Source: Pirellulales bacterium
GTDB taxonomy: Bacteria > Planctomycetota > Planctomycetia > Pirellulales > JADZDJ01
Length of the DNA stretch: 57,739 nt
Assembly (NCBI GenBank): GCA_035499655.1
Contig: DATJYL010000056.1
Coordinates: 1 to 57,739, forward strand
Direction: 5' to 3'
Both the position numbers and the translations under genes were made by a program. The notes below the pieces were generated by a model. The model saw only the letters and a program-made list of their open reading frames with translations. It did no database searches and was not told the origin of the DNA. This document shows, in pieces, positions 9,637 through 18,203 of the stretch (position 1 is its first letter; the number at the start of each line of letters is the position of its first letter).

Positions 9637-10310
9637 AGTCGGCTCCAGTTTTTGGCAATCGTCAGTACAGTTAGTAGGAAATATTTCTCACGCTCTATAA
9701 CACCATGCCTGCCGCATTCGTATCACGAATGCGATTTCAGGCGTTCTCGAATGTCATGTCATTCAACCAACGGATTTCTAAACAACTGACAAACTACAAC
9801 CTTAGTTTATCCGCTCTGTGTGCTCTTTCCCCCGAGCGCACGTTAATTACAGATGGCGCTAAAAGACCAAAACCTGTTCCCCGAAACAGATTAAAATACC
9901 CCCCAAACGTGAAGATCAGCGCGCTCAATATAATTAGAAATTACAGACCAGTCAATCAAATATCCGATTTTTGGTAAAAGAACGAAAAAGAATCCACTAA
10001 GAGGCACTACTTCGAGCTCTGAGGTACGGCTCTGCGGTACTGCTTCCCTGGCGGCCGTTACCGCAGCTTTGCGATGAGCGCCTGCGACTTCCTTCGAAAC
10101 CGAGCCTGAGCAGAACCCATCCGTGCCAAGCACAAGAAAACGTGGTCGGCTAATTTGAACTGCACAGGATGTAGCAAACGCCTTTACTCAGGCGTTTTCC
10201 CTGAGAAAAACGCCGAGCAGCTAAGGATCCCGGCGCGCCGGGAGGTCCACAAAACCAAGTTGCCCCCAGCAGTGCAATTCCTCGGAGATTTTCCCCTTTT
10301 TATGCTGGCA
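9637..10310. other. Intergenic region between the two PEP-CTERM genes
   Basis: There is no credible gene in these 674 bases; the small frames have neither ribosome-binding sites nor protein-like composition. It must hold the end of the upstream minus-strand gene's transcript and probably the promoter of the giant gene. The visible structure is the three-armed repeat at 10176-10214. Confidence 0.55.
10176..10214. promoter_or_regulatory. Three-arm element with mutually exclusive hairpins
   Basis: Arm 1 AAACGCC (10176-10182), arm 2 GGCGTTTT (10191-10198) and arm 3 AAAACGCC (10207-10214) are such that arm 2 can pair with either neighbour. A third option pairs CTCAGG (10187-10192) with CCTGAG (10200-10205). 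It lies about 100 bases past the stop of the smaller PEP-CTERM gene and 540 bases before the giant gene, both on the minus strand. It may be a transcript end structure or an attenuator; no long T run follows, so it is not a textbook terminator. Confidence 0.4.
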
Positions 10311-11915
10311 TCAGCCCCGAACTGCGCGGCGGCGGTAGCCACCCAACAGGGTCAATCCGCTGATCGCCAGTAACACCACCGAGGCGGGCTCCGGAACGGG
10401 TTGCACGTTGTAAATCGCCACGTCGTTGCCGCCCGTCAGGCTGCTGCCACCCTGCGTACCGGTCCAGTTGGCCAGATACGTGATTTGGCCGGTGTAACCA
10501 CCGCCAATATTGACCGTGCCCCCTTCGCTTGTGCCGTTGAACAAGGTCGAGAACGCGCCGGAGTCAGCCCGGCTCATAATGTAGTATACATCCGAAGGAC
10601 TGGGCACGAAGCCGTTGATTACTGAAAGGCCAAGAACCGACGAACTGTTGAGTGCAACGCTGCCGGAAGCGTTGGTGAAGTTCAGTTGGTCGTAGTTAGA
10701 CGAGGTATTGCCTGGTGTGTTTCCAGCAATTTCAATCGACAAACCGCCGGTCGATGAAAACGGTGCTGTTAATGAACTCACGTTCAAAACGCCCGGGCTG
10801 TCGCCCGGTGCGATCGTACCATTGACGTTGAAAGCGCCCGTTAACGTTGCGGTACCAGTGCCGCCGAGTATCGCGTTGGCAGCGACCGTGACCGCGGTCG
10901 CGGTCAAAGTGCTGTTCAGTTGCGCCGTACCGACATTGACGTTAAAGTTATTCGTGGTAATCGTGCCACCAAACACTTGTGTACCACTGCCGATTTTGGT
11001 AACGGCGTTACCCGAGCCACCTGACATGCTGATTGTGCCTGTATAGTTTCCATTGGCATTGTTGTCTCCAACGGTTAACGTTTTCGAGTTGCTTGTGGTC
11101 TTCGTAATGGCGCCACCGCCCGACAATCCGTTGATCTGAAGACTCGCGACGTTCAAGTTAAGTGTTCCGCCGCTATTTATGATGACATTTCCTGCGCCTG
11201 CACCATGCGGAAGTAAATTATCTGTATTCAAAACGCGCAGTTGGCCGCCGCTTTGGATAGTCGTATCACCATTGTAGGCCTTCGCAACGGTTTCAAACGT
11301 AACAAGTTCGTTCGACGAGCCACCACCGGTAATATTAACTCCCCATGTTTGCCCGGAAGCGGCGGTCAGAGTGTTATTGACGAGGAAGCTACTAGAAGTG
11401 TTGGTCGTATTGTTGAATGTGGCGGTAAACGATCCGCTAGAACCGTTGCCCAATTGAATGGGCGCGTCAATGACAAGCAGCCCGCTAGTGGCGGTCAAAG
11501 CCACCGTGCTTCCAGACGAGTCGGTAGAGGTTAAAATCAAAGTACCTGCCGGCGACCCAGCCTGAATATCAATTCCCTTGCCACCAGTTCCAGCTGCGAC
11601 ATTCACACCGCCGACCGTTTGACTCGTTGCATCTAGGGTTATTGCGTTGCCAGTGCCGGCCAACGTATTTGTGAATGTAGCCTCGTCGCTTGAGCCAGGT
11701 AAACTTGGATTGCTGCTCCAGTTGGCGCCATTATTCCAACTACCGGTTCCGGTGGGAACCCAATTCACCGTTGTAGCGCCGACCGTAGTTGAAAGCACAA
11801 ACACAGCAGCCACTACGACAAAGTAAAACAAACCACTCGGCCAAGCTTTGGCACAGCGGCTGGCTTTGATATAGGGGGAGAGAAAAAAGACGCGAGGCGA
11901 TGAAGCCGAGTTCAT
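10311..11915 (-). CDS. PEP-CTERM protein with autotransporter-type beta-strand repeats
   Basis: A 534-residue secreted protein, a smaller relative of the giant surface protein downstream. The ATG at 11915 is chosen because GGAG lies 8 nt upstream; the in-frame TTG at 11921 is too close to that site. A long n-region precedes a hydrophobic core (FYFVVVAAVFVLSTTVGA, about residues 29-46). The mature start VNWVPTGTGSWNNGANW resembles the giant protein's N-terminus (WTGTGG...AGSWNPATN). The body is Gly/Thr/Asn/Ser-rich and includes beta-strand repeats such as YNGDTTIQSGGQLRV. The C-terminus is VPEPASVVLLAISGLTLLGG followed by YRRRAVRG, a PEP-CTERM signal. The role is probably extracellular or cell-surface structure. 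Confidence 0.88.
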   Translation of the reverse strand: MNSASSPRVFFLSPYIKASRCAKAWPSGLFYFVVVAAVFVLSTTVGATTVNWVPTGTGSWNNGANWSSNPSLPGSSDEATFTNTLAGTGNAITLDATSQTVGGVNVAAGTGGKGIDIQAGSPAGTLILTSTDSSGSTVALTATSGLLVIDAPIQLGNGSSGSFTATFNNTTNTSSSFLVNNTLTAASGQTWGVNITGGGSSNELVTFETVAKAYNGDTTIQSGGQLRVLNTDNLLPHGAGAGNVIINSGGTLNLNVASLQINGLSGGGAITKTTSNSKTLTVGDNNANGNYTGTISMSGGSGNAVTKIGSGTQVFGGTITTNNFNVNVGTAQLNSTLTATAVTVAANAILGGTGTATLTGAFNVNGTIAPGDSPGVLNVSSLTAPFSSTGGLSIEIAGNTPGNTSSNYDQLNFTNASGSVALNSSSVLGLSVINGFVPSPSDVYYIMSRADSGAFSTLFNGTSEGGTVNIGGGYTGQITYLANWTGTQGGSSLTGGNDVAIYNVQPVPEPASVVLLAISGLTLLGGYRRRAVRG

Positions 11916-12445
11916 TGGCAAATCTCCAAAGACGCAAAGCGCAGACGTTTAAGCCAAATGGCAAGTACGTTTGCTCTTCTCTGCTCTCTGGAATCGCCAC
12001 TCTCTGCACGCTCCTCGCGCAGAATTCAACGCTCTTCCTTGACCGGTACACCGCAGATAGCCTGCCTCAAGGCCGAATGATGCGGTTCCCCAAAAAACCC
12101 CAAACTGGACAAAATATAACCAGCAGCTCCGGCGCAGTCAACAAAATTGGATAAATTAGTATGAAAACATAAGCTCAATTCGGGCTGCTGCATTGGCATT
12201 GCTTTCTAAGTACCTCCTAGCCAGAATTTTATGAATTAATCGGCTGCGGCCGGGAATTGTTGTTTCCGTCGTAACTCTTGCTTAGTGGCGGGGTTAAATG
12301 GGTTGCCCCAGATAGTGTAAGCATGCTGGGTCAGTGGGAATTAACCGATTGTCAATATACTGGGGATAGGGATCCTTAATCTCCGCGAATCACGGCGGGC
12401 TCACCCTGAGCGTTTGCCATAAACCGCTAACAACACGGTGGCGTG
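11916..12445. other. Divergent intergenic region
   Basis: These 530 bases separate the minus-strand PEP-CTERM gene from the plus-strand secretin-module gene and hold no credible gene. Promoters for both should lie here. A TATACT hexamer at 12356-12361 is a possible -10 for the gene at 12446, but no good -35 stands 16-18 bases upstream of it. Confidence 0.4.
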
Positions 12446-15400
12446 ATGCAACGGCATATTGTGTTTTGCACGATGGTGGGGTTGTGCGCTATGCTTTTAG
12501 CGCCCGTACTGCAGGCGGCCGACTCCACATTTGTGGGTGTCTTGTCCTTGGCCACTGAAGACTCGGTCGCCAAGCAATTGGGGCTTTCGGACGACGCCCG
12601 GGCTGCATTGGATCGGCTGATCAAGCAGCGCGAGGACGATGCGCTGGAATTGTCGCAACAGATTAAGGACCTGTCGCCTGATGAACGGGAAACGAAACTC
12701 GCCGCGTTCCGCAGCGAATCGGAGCAGATGGGGCTGAAATTATTGAGCGACGAACAGTGGAATCGCTTACAGCAGGTTCGCTTGGGGCGCGACGGATTGG
12801 CTTCGCTGGCCGACCCAAGCATTGCCAAACAACTCCAGCTTACGGCGGACCAGCAGACAAAAATCGCCGAGATCATGAAGGAGCGCGAAAAACAGTTGGC
12901 CAGGGCCACGCCACAACAACAGAAAAATTTATTGGCGTATTACGAACGGGCACTGGGCGATGTGATCACCCCGGAGCAACACACGAAGTGGGAATTATTG
13001 GCCGGCGGACCAAGCACCGATGCTGATGCCAAGCCGGCCGACAGCGTGGCGCAATCCACCGATGGCGCGGCGAAAACAAGTGACGGCTCGGCAAAGCCGA
13101 CCGATAACGCTTCCAAAACCGCCGCCGATGCTGCGGCCGCACCGTCGAATTCCAGCGCGGCCAATTCGGCTGCGTCGAATGCCCCTGCACCCAATACTGC
13201 GGCGTCAAATCCCGCCAGTGCCGCACCAAATTCCGGCAATTCTGCGTCCAGTAGCGCTGGCAAAAGCTCCGGGAAAACCGCGGCTGCTCCAGCCGGTCTG
13301 AAACGGACCGACAACGGCAAAATCCTGTTCAACTTCCGCTATGCGCCCTGGAAAGACGTCCTGGAATTGTTCGCCGAAAAAGCCGATCTGTCGCTAGTGA
13401 TGGATCAGCCGCCGCCGGGCACATTCAATTATCAGGACGATCGGGCGTACAGCATTGGCGATGCTATCGACGTGCTCAACAGCGTGTTGCTCACACGAGA
13501 TTATACGCTGATTCGCCGCGACCGGATGCTGATGGTGGTGAGCCTGAAAGACGGCATTCCGCCGAATTTGATTCCCATGATTTCGCTCGACGAACTTGCG
13601 GACCGCGGCAAGTATGAGTTGGTTTGCGCGGCATTTCCCATCAACAATATGAGCATCGACGAGGCTACGCAAATCATTAAACCGCTGTTGAGCATGCAAG
13701 GCGCTTTGCAAGGCACCGTGGTGCCGCTGCCGCAGGCGCGCGAACTTTTAGTCACCGACACGGGCGGCAAGCTCCGCACCATCAAACAAATTTTGGATCG
13801 CAGCGAAAACCCGGACTTTGCCAATCGCGACGATTTGCGGCATTTCGAAATGCACTACGCGGCGCCCAATGATGTGCTGACCATCGCCAAACAACTGCTG
13901 AACGTTCCCAGCGACCAAAGCAGCAATTCCGCCGGCACCTTGCGGTTGATGCTGGAACCCGGCGGCAAGCGCATTCTCGCCAGCGGCCGACCGGAAATGA
14001 TCGACCGCTTTGCGGAGATCGTCAAAATGTTGGATGTCGCCGGCAAAGGGGGCGAAGCCTACGCCGACGAGCAGTTGGAATTCGAAGTGTATCCGATCAC
14101 TTCCGTCGATCCCAAGCTGGCCATGGCGGTCATGCAAACGCTGTTGGCCGGTCATCCCGACGTGCGGCTCAGCCAGGTCCCCGAAACCGGCACGCTGTTG
14201 GTGTTAGCGCGGCCCAGCGAGCATGCCACCATTCGGGCCACGCTGAATCAAATGCAAAACGAGGGAGAGAAAATCGATGTCATTCAATTGCGCGAGCTTG
14301 ATCCGGAAAAAGCTGTGGTCGCCATCAACAAGTTGTTTTCCGGCGGCGATGAGAAAGCCGCCAGCAATGCGCCAAAAGTGGAAGCCGAAACCACGTTGCG
14401 ACGCTTGCTGGTGCGCGGCTCCGATGCGCAAGTCGCCCAAATCAAAGCCATGGTCGCCAAGATGGAAGGCCCCGAAACTGATATTACCGGCGCCACGGAT
14501 CGCGGCAATATCCGCATGATACAACTGACGGGTCGACAGGGCAGGGCGGCGCTGGAACAACTCCAGCAATTGTGGCCCGCTACCCATCAAAACTCCATTC
14601 ACGTCATCACGCCCAGCGGCGGCTATCCGGAAATCCGACCCGGCAGCAGTAGCGGATCGGGCCTTTCACCTGGCGGCATCATCGACGAGCGCCGCCCGTC
14701 GCAAGCGCCTGCCGCTCCGGAGGAAACCCCCTCATCTTCGCAGTATGTTCCGAATGCTCCGCGCGGCGTCGCGGCTACTCCCAGTGCCAAATCTGCGCCG
14801 CTGTATCCCAGCTTCATCGCTCCGTCGGACGTCGCCAATAAAAACGCGGAACAGAATGCGGACCAGAACAAAGCCGGCCAGAATCAGCCGAAGCCAAGTA
14901 AAGCGGACGATAAATCGGACGGGCAAAAATTGAATGTCGTGCCACTGGACCGCACCACACATGCCAAAATCGTTCGTTTCCAATTCGTCGATTATCCTGC
15001 GACGGCAACGTCACAGGACGATGCGCAAGCAGGCCCGGCAATTACCGCTTCGAAGAAAACAAATTCAAGCGCGGCCACCCCGTCGATTGCAACTCAGCCG
15101 ACCGCGAATGAATCGCCTGCAACGGCGCCAACAACAAATGCCTCGACGACCAATGTGGCGGCTACCGACTCGACTCCCGCCGGCTCAACGCCTGCCGCAA
15201 CATCAAAAGCGTTGACCAAAGAGGCAACCCCAAAGACGACAACAGAAAAGGATCAAGCCGGCGGCGAGCAAGGCTCCACTTTGAAACTAAAAGACAGCGA
15301 CAAAGCCAGCGTTCCCGGAGCGCCCATCGTGGTGGTCGTCGGCGCCAGCGGCGTGATGATTGCCTCGGAAGATAAAGACGCCCTGAACGATTTTGAAAAA

Positions 15401-16567
15401 CTTCTTTCCGCGCTCGTCAGCAAGCAATTTCAAGGCCAACGCGAATACACCGTTTTCTATTTGAAGCACACGCATGCTTCCGTGGCTGCGGAACTATTGG
15501 GACAAATTTTCGGCGGCGGCACGATTTCCGGCGGAAGCGGCGGAGGAAATTTGGTCGGCGATTTTGCCCAACGAGCCATCGGCGGTTTTGGCGGCGGCTT
15601 GGTCGGAAGCTTGTTGGGCGGCGATGGCGACAATAACAACACGGCGCCTGCGGGCATGGTTTCGGGCGCGCGCGGCACTGGCGGACCGGTGGACATTGTG
15701 CCCGATACTCGATTGAACGCGCTGATCGTCCAAGCCAGCCCGGCCGATATCGACACGATTGATCAACTTCTGCGAGTTCTGGATCAGAACGACAGCCCCG
15801 AAGATGTTTCGCTTGTCACCCGGCCGCGAATGATTCCCGTATATAACACCACGGCAGATTCCGTAGCCGACGTCATCAAACAATTGTACGCCGACCGATT
15901 GAATGGGGCGGCAGGGCAACAGCGACAAATGAATCCGCAAGATTTCATCATGGCCATGCGCGGTGGCCGTGGTGGCCGCGGCAATCAAGGGGACCAACAA
16001 GAAGAATTACCCAAGATGAGCATCGGCGTCGACGAGCGAAACAATGCCCTGGTGGTGGACGCGGCCGATCCCCTCTTTAACGAAGTGAAGGAATTAGTCA
16101 CCCAACTCGATCAACCTTCCACCGAAGAACGCGAAACCACGCGCTTGGTGACGCTGAAAGCCACGAGTCCGGAATCAATGAAAACCATGCTGCTTTCCGT
16201 TCTCGGCGATCAGGCCCACAGCAGCACCACCACCACGACTCCCAACGGCGGCTCTTCAACATCTCGAACCGCGAGCACAGGCAATCAACCTGGCGGATTC
16301 GGGCAAGGTCAGAATGGTTTTGGAGCGCTTCGCCAGCTGGGCGGATTCGGAGGCTTTGGAGGCTTCGGTGGTCCCGGCGGCGCTGGTGGCTTTGGTGGAT
16401 TTGGCGGACCAGGCGGCTTTGGTGCCGGTGGCTTCGGCGGAGGAGGATTTGGCCGTGGAGGCGGCGGTGGGGGTTTTGGCCGCGGCGGTGGTGGAGGGGG
16501 TCCCGGAGGCGGTGGATTCGGCCGAGGGGGTGGCGGAGGCGGCGGTCCGCGGGGCGGCGGAAATTAG
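12446..16567 (+). CDS. Barrel-less protein of repeated secretin N-type modules with LTxxQ-like head and Gly-rich tail
   Basis: A 1373-residue periplasmic or envelope protein. Residues 1-24 are a signal peptide. Residues 30-190 are helical with three LSDDARAAL / LLSDEQWNRL / LQLTADQQTKI units resembling Spy/CpxP (LTxxQ) modules. A long Ala/Ser/Pro linker follows. From about residue 290 there are seven or eight secretin_N/NolW-like modules, recognisable by their ends, e.g. PDTRLNALIVQASPADIDTI and VDERNNALVVDAADPLFNEV, each closing with a ..LDQ helix. A second disordered linker interrupts the series at about residues 740-950. The last ~85 residues are Gly/Phe-rich (GGFGGFGGPGG type). No secretin barrel is present, so it cannot itself form the pore. 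In-frame GTG at 12443 is an alternative start. A role as an accessory ring of the nearby T2SS is inference. Confidence 0.75.
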   Translation: MQRHIVFCTMVGLCAMLLAPVLQAADSTFVGVLSLATEDSVAKQLGLSDDARAALDRLIKQREDDALELSQQIKDLSPDERETKLAAFRSESEQMGLKLLSDEQWNRLQQVRLGRDGLASLADPSIAKQLQLTADQQTKIAEIMKEREKQLARATPQQQKNLLAYYERALGDVITPEQHTKWELLAGGPSTDADAKPADSVAQSTDGAAKTSDGSAKPTDNASKTAADAAAAPSNSSAANSAASNAPAPNTAASNPASAAPNSGNSASSSAGKSSGKTAAAPAGLKRTDNGKILFNFRYAPWKDVLELFAEKADLSLVMDQPPPGTFNYQDDRAYSIGDAIDVLNSVLLTRDYTLIRRDRMLMVVSLKDGIPPNLIPMISLDELADRGKYELVCAAFPINNMSIDEATQIIKPLLSMQGALQGTVVPLPQARELLVTDTGGKLRTIKQILDRSENPDFANRDDLRHFEMHYAAPNDVLTIAKQLLNVPSDQSSNSAGTLRLMLEPGGKRILASGRPEMIDRFAEIVKMLDVAGKGGEAYADEQLEFEVYPITSVDPKLAMAVMQTLLAGHPDVRLSQVPETGTLLVLARPSEHATIRATLNQMQNEGEKIDVIQLRELDPEKAVVAINKLFSGGDEKAASNAPKVEAETTLRRLLVRGSDAQVAQIKAMVAKMEGPETDITGATDRGNIRMIQLTGRQGRAALEQLQQLWPATHQNSIHVITPSGGYPEIRPGSSSGSGLSPGGIIDERRPSQAPAAPEETPSSSQYVPNAPRGVAATPSAKSAPLYPSFIAPSDVANKNAEQNADQNKAGQNQPKPSKADDKSDGQKLNVVPLDRTTHAKIVRFQFVDYPATATSQDDAQAGPAITASKKTNSSAATPSIATQPTANESPATAPTTNASTTNVAATDSTPAGSTPAATSKALTKEATPKTTTEKDQAGGEQGSTLKLKDSDKASVPGAPIVVVVGASGVMIASEDKDALNDFEKLLSALVSKQFQGQREYTVFYLKHTHASVAAELLGQIFGGGTISGGSGGGNLVGDFAQRAIGGFGGGLVGSLLGGDGDNNNTAPAGMVSGARGTGGPVDIVPDTRLNALIVQASPADIDTIDQLLRVLDQNDSPEDVSLVTRPRMIPVYNTTADSVADVIKQLYADRLNGAAGQQRQMNPQDFIMAMRGGRGGRGNQGDQQEELPKMSIGVDERNNALVVDAADPLFNEVKELVTQLDQPSTEERETTRLVTLKATSPESMKTMLLSVLGDQAHSSTTTTTPNGGSSTSRTASTGNQPGGFGQGQNGFGALRQLGGFGGFGGFGGPGGAGGFGGFGGPGGFGAGGFGGGGFGRGGGGGGFGRGGGGGGPGGGGFGRGGGGGGGPRGGGN

Positions 16568-16965
16568 CTAATTCGCTGAAATCAACAAGTCAGCAATCTG
16601 TCGATTTTTCTCTCAAATTATTCCCTCAACGAATCATCGGCTGAACCATCTTCCATTCGCGGTGTGTTCACAAGCCTTTGGCTCACGCGAAAATACCACA
16701 ACGGTCATCCGCAACTTCTCTGTCGGTCGATGCCAGAACGTGGCTCATTTAGATGGATCTCGCAGCCGGCCGATACGCTACAGGTATGCAAGACGCACTC
16801 TAAATTTCAAATTGCCTTGGCCAAAACAGAGCAAATCTCAGATAATGGCCGCGCGATCTCAATGGCAACCTCGACACGCAGCCCAATACACCTCGGCTGC
16901 CAAAAGTTTGAAATGACGTCGTGCTCGCCTGTCAGTTATTCCGGCCAAAGAGTTGAAATCGAGCC
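16568..16965. other. Intergenic region before the GT4 gene
   Basis: There is no supported gene in these 398 bases. The open frames starting near 16662 lack ribosome-binding sites and have random-looking composition. No terminator hairpin stands out after the stop at 16567. Confidence 0.45.
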
Positions 16966-18108
16966 GTGTCCTCGAATCTGAAAACAACACGCATTTCCAT
17001 CGTTCAACCATTGTTGAATGAAAGTTCCGAAACTTTTTTGCGGGCCCACGCCGAGCGACTGCCGGCCGACGTGCAAGTGATCCATTACACGGGCGGCGTG
17101 CCGCAGGTGGAAAATCAACCGCTCCAATCGCAAGCCAGGGTTAGCCAAATTTGGCGCAAAACCTGCCGCACGGTGATGCTGCGACCACGAACATGGAAAC
17201 TGACCCCTGGCATTCTCCAAGGGATCCGTCGCCATCGTTCGCAAGCCGTTCTGGCCGAATATGGTCCGGCAGGAGTCGCGGCGTTAGACGCCTGTCGCAT
17301 CGCCGGCATACCGTTGATAGTGCATTTTCACGGCTATGACACCTCGATCAAGAAAATTTTGCGCAAGTATGCCGCCAAGTACCGGCGATTATTCAGGCAA
17401 GCAGCGGCGGTGATCGCCGTCTCTCGACCCATGCGCGAGCGGTTGGTCGGCATGGGAGCCGATCCGGCAAAAACACATCTGATCGTGTACGGCGTCGATT
17501 GCAGAATGTTTGCCGGTGCGTCGCCCGCCCAAAGCGATCCACGTTTTGTCGCCGTGGGTCGATTTGTCGAGAAAAAAAGTCCCCATTCCACCCTGTTAGC
17601 CTTTGCCGAAGTCCGGCGAAAAATTCCGGCCGCTCGATTGCGGATGATCGGCGAGGGACCGCTGCTGGAATCTTGCAAAATGTTAGCCGGCGAGTTGGAA
17701 CTGGCTGGCTGTGTCGATTTCCTCGGAGCTCGATCCCAAGAGGTCGTAAGTCGCGAAATGCAACAGGCACGCGCTTTCGTGCAGCATTCTGTCGAAGCTC
17801 CCGACGGCGATTGCGAAGGGACGCCTGTCTCGATCATCGAAGCAGGGGCCGCCGGATTGCCCGTCGTGGCGACACGTCATGGGGGAATTCCCGACGTCGT
17901 CGAAGATGGTCGCACAGGCTTTCTGGTCGACGAACTTGATGTCGCCGGAATGGCCCAGCGAATGATCCAATTAGCGGAAAATCAAGAACTTGCCGGCCGA
18001 ATGGGACAGGCCGCCCGGCAGCGCATCGCCGCAAATTTTTCCATGGAGCAAAGCATCGGCTGCCTGTGGTCGATGATTCTATCCACGCTGCCTCATCGAC
18101 ATACCTGA
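16966..18108 (+). CDS. Glycosyltransferase family 4
   Basis: A 380-residue cytoplasmic GT-B-fold glycosyltransferase. The C-terminal donor-binding half (about residues 190-350) is typical of GT4. It has FVAVGRFVEKKSPH, a RMIGEGPLLES segment, and the E-x7-E motif (E284 and E292) in EGTPVSIIEAGAAGLPVVAT, followed by HGGIPDVVEDGRTGFLV. The N-terminal acceptor half carries LIVHFHGYDT. The family transfers a sugar from a nucleotide donor, usually in polysaccharide, LPS or glycan building; donor and acceptor cannot be named here. The start is a GTG without a strong ribosome-binding site, so the exact N-terminus is uncertain. It sits between envelope-protein genes rather than in a polysaccharide cluster. 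Confidence 0.88.
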   Translation: MSSNLKTTRISIVQPLLNESSETFLRAHAERLPADVQVIHYTGGVPQVENQPLQSQARVSQIWRKTCRTVMLRPRTWKLTPGILQGIRRHRSQAVLAEYGPAGVAALDACRIAGIPLIVHFHGYDTSIKKILRKYAAKYRRLFRQAAAVIAVSRPMRERLVGMGADPAKTHLIVYGVDCRMFAGASPAQSDPRFVAVGRFVEKKSPHSTLLAFAEVRRKIPAARLRMIGEGPLLESCKMLAGELELAGCVDFLGARSQEVVSREMQQARAFVQHSVEAPDGDCEGTPVSIIEAGAAGLPVVATRHGGIPDVVEDGRTGFLVDELDVAGMAQRMIQLAENQELAGRMGQAARQRIAANFSMEQSIGCLWSMILSTLPHRHT

Positions 18109-18203
18109 AAACAACCGCCATCTCAAAACCACGGCCATCGCTGCAGCCAGCGGAAGAATCATCGCTACCTTGCAGCCACCGCGCAACCGCACGTCCCATC
18201 AAC

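Noticed and set aside
8201-9700. Several 70-196-residue plus-strand frames
   Set aside because: They lie wholly inside the giant surface-protein gene and mirror its Thr/Gly/Asn codons; their composition is Val/Pro-rich and without domain features.
9891-10133. 80-residue minus-strand frame between the PEP-CTERM genes
   Set aside because: No ribosome-binding site, no recognisable features, low coding character.
12446-16567. Annotation of this gene as a second secretin pore (GspD/PilQ)
   Set aside because: The N-type modules are present but none of the barrel motifs found in the true GspD (VPYLSNIPLLGNLF and preceding strands) can be found.
16664-16981. 105-residue plus-strand frame before the GT4 gene
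   Set aside because: Random composition, no ribosome-binding site, overlaps the start of the GT4 gene.
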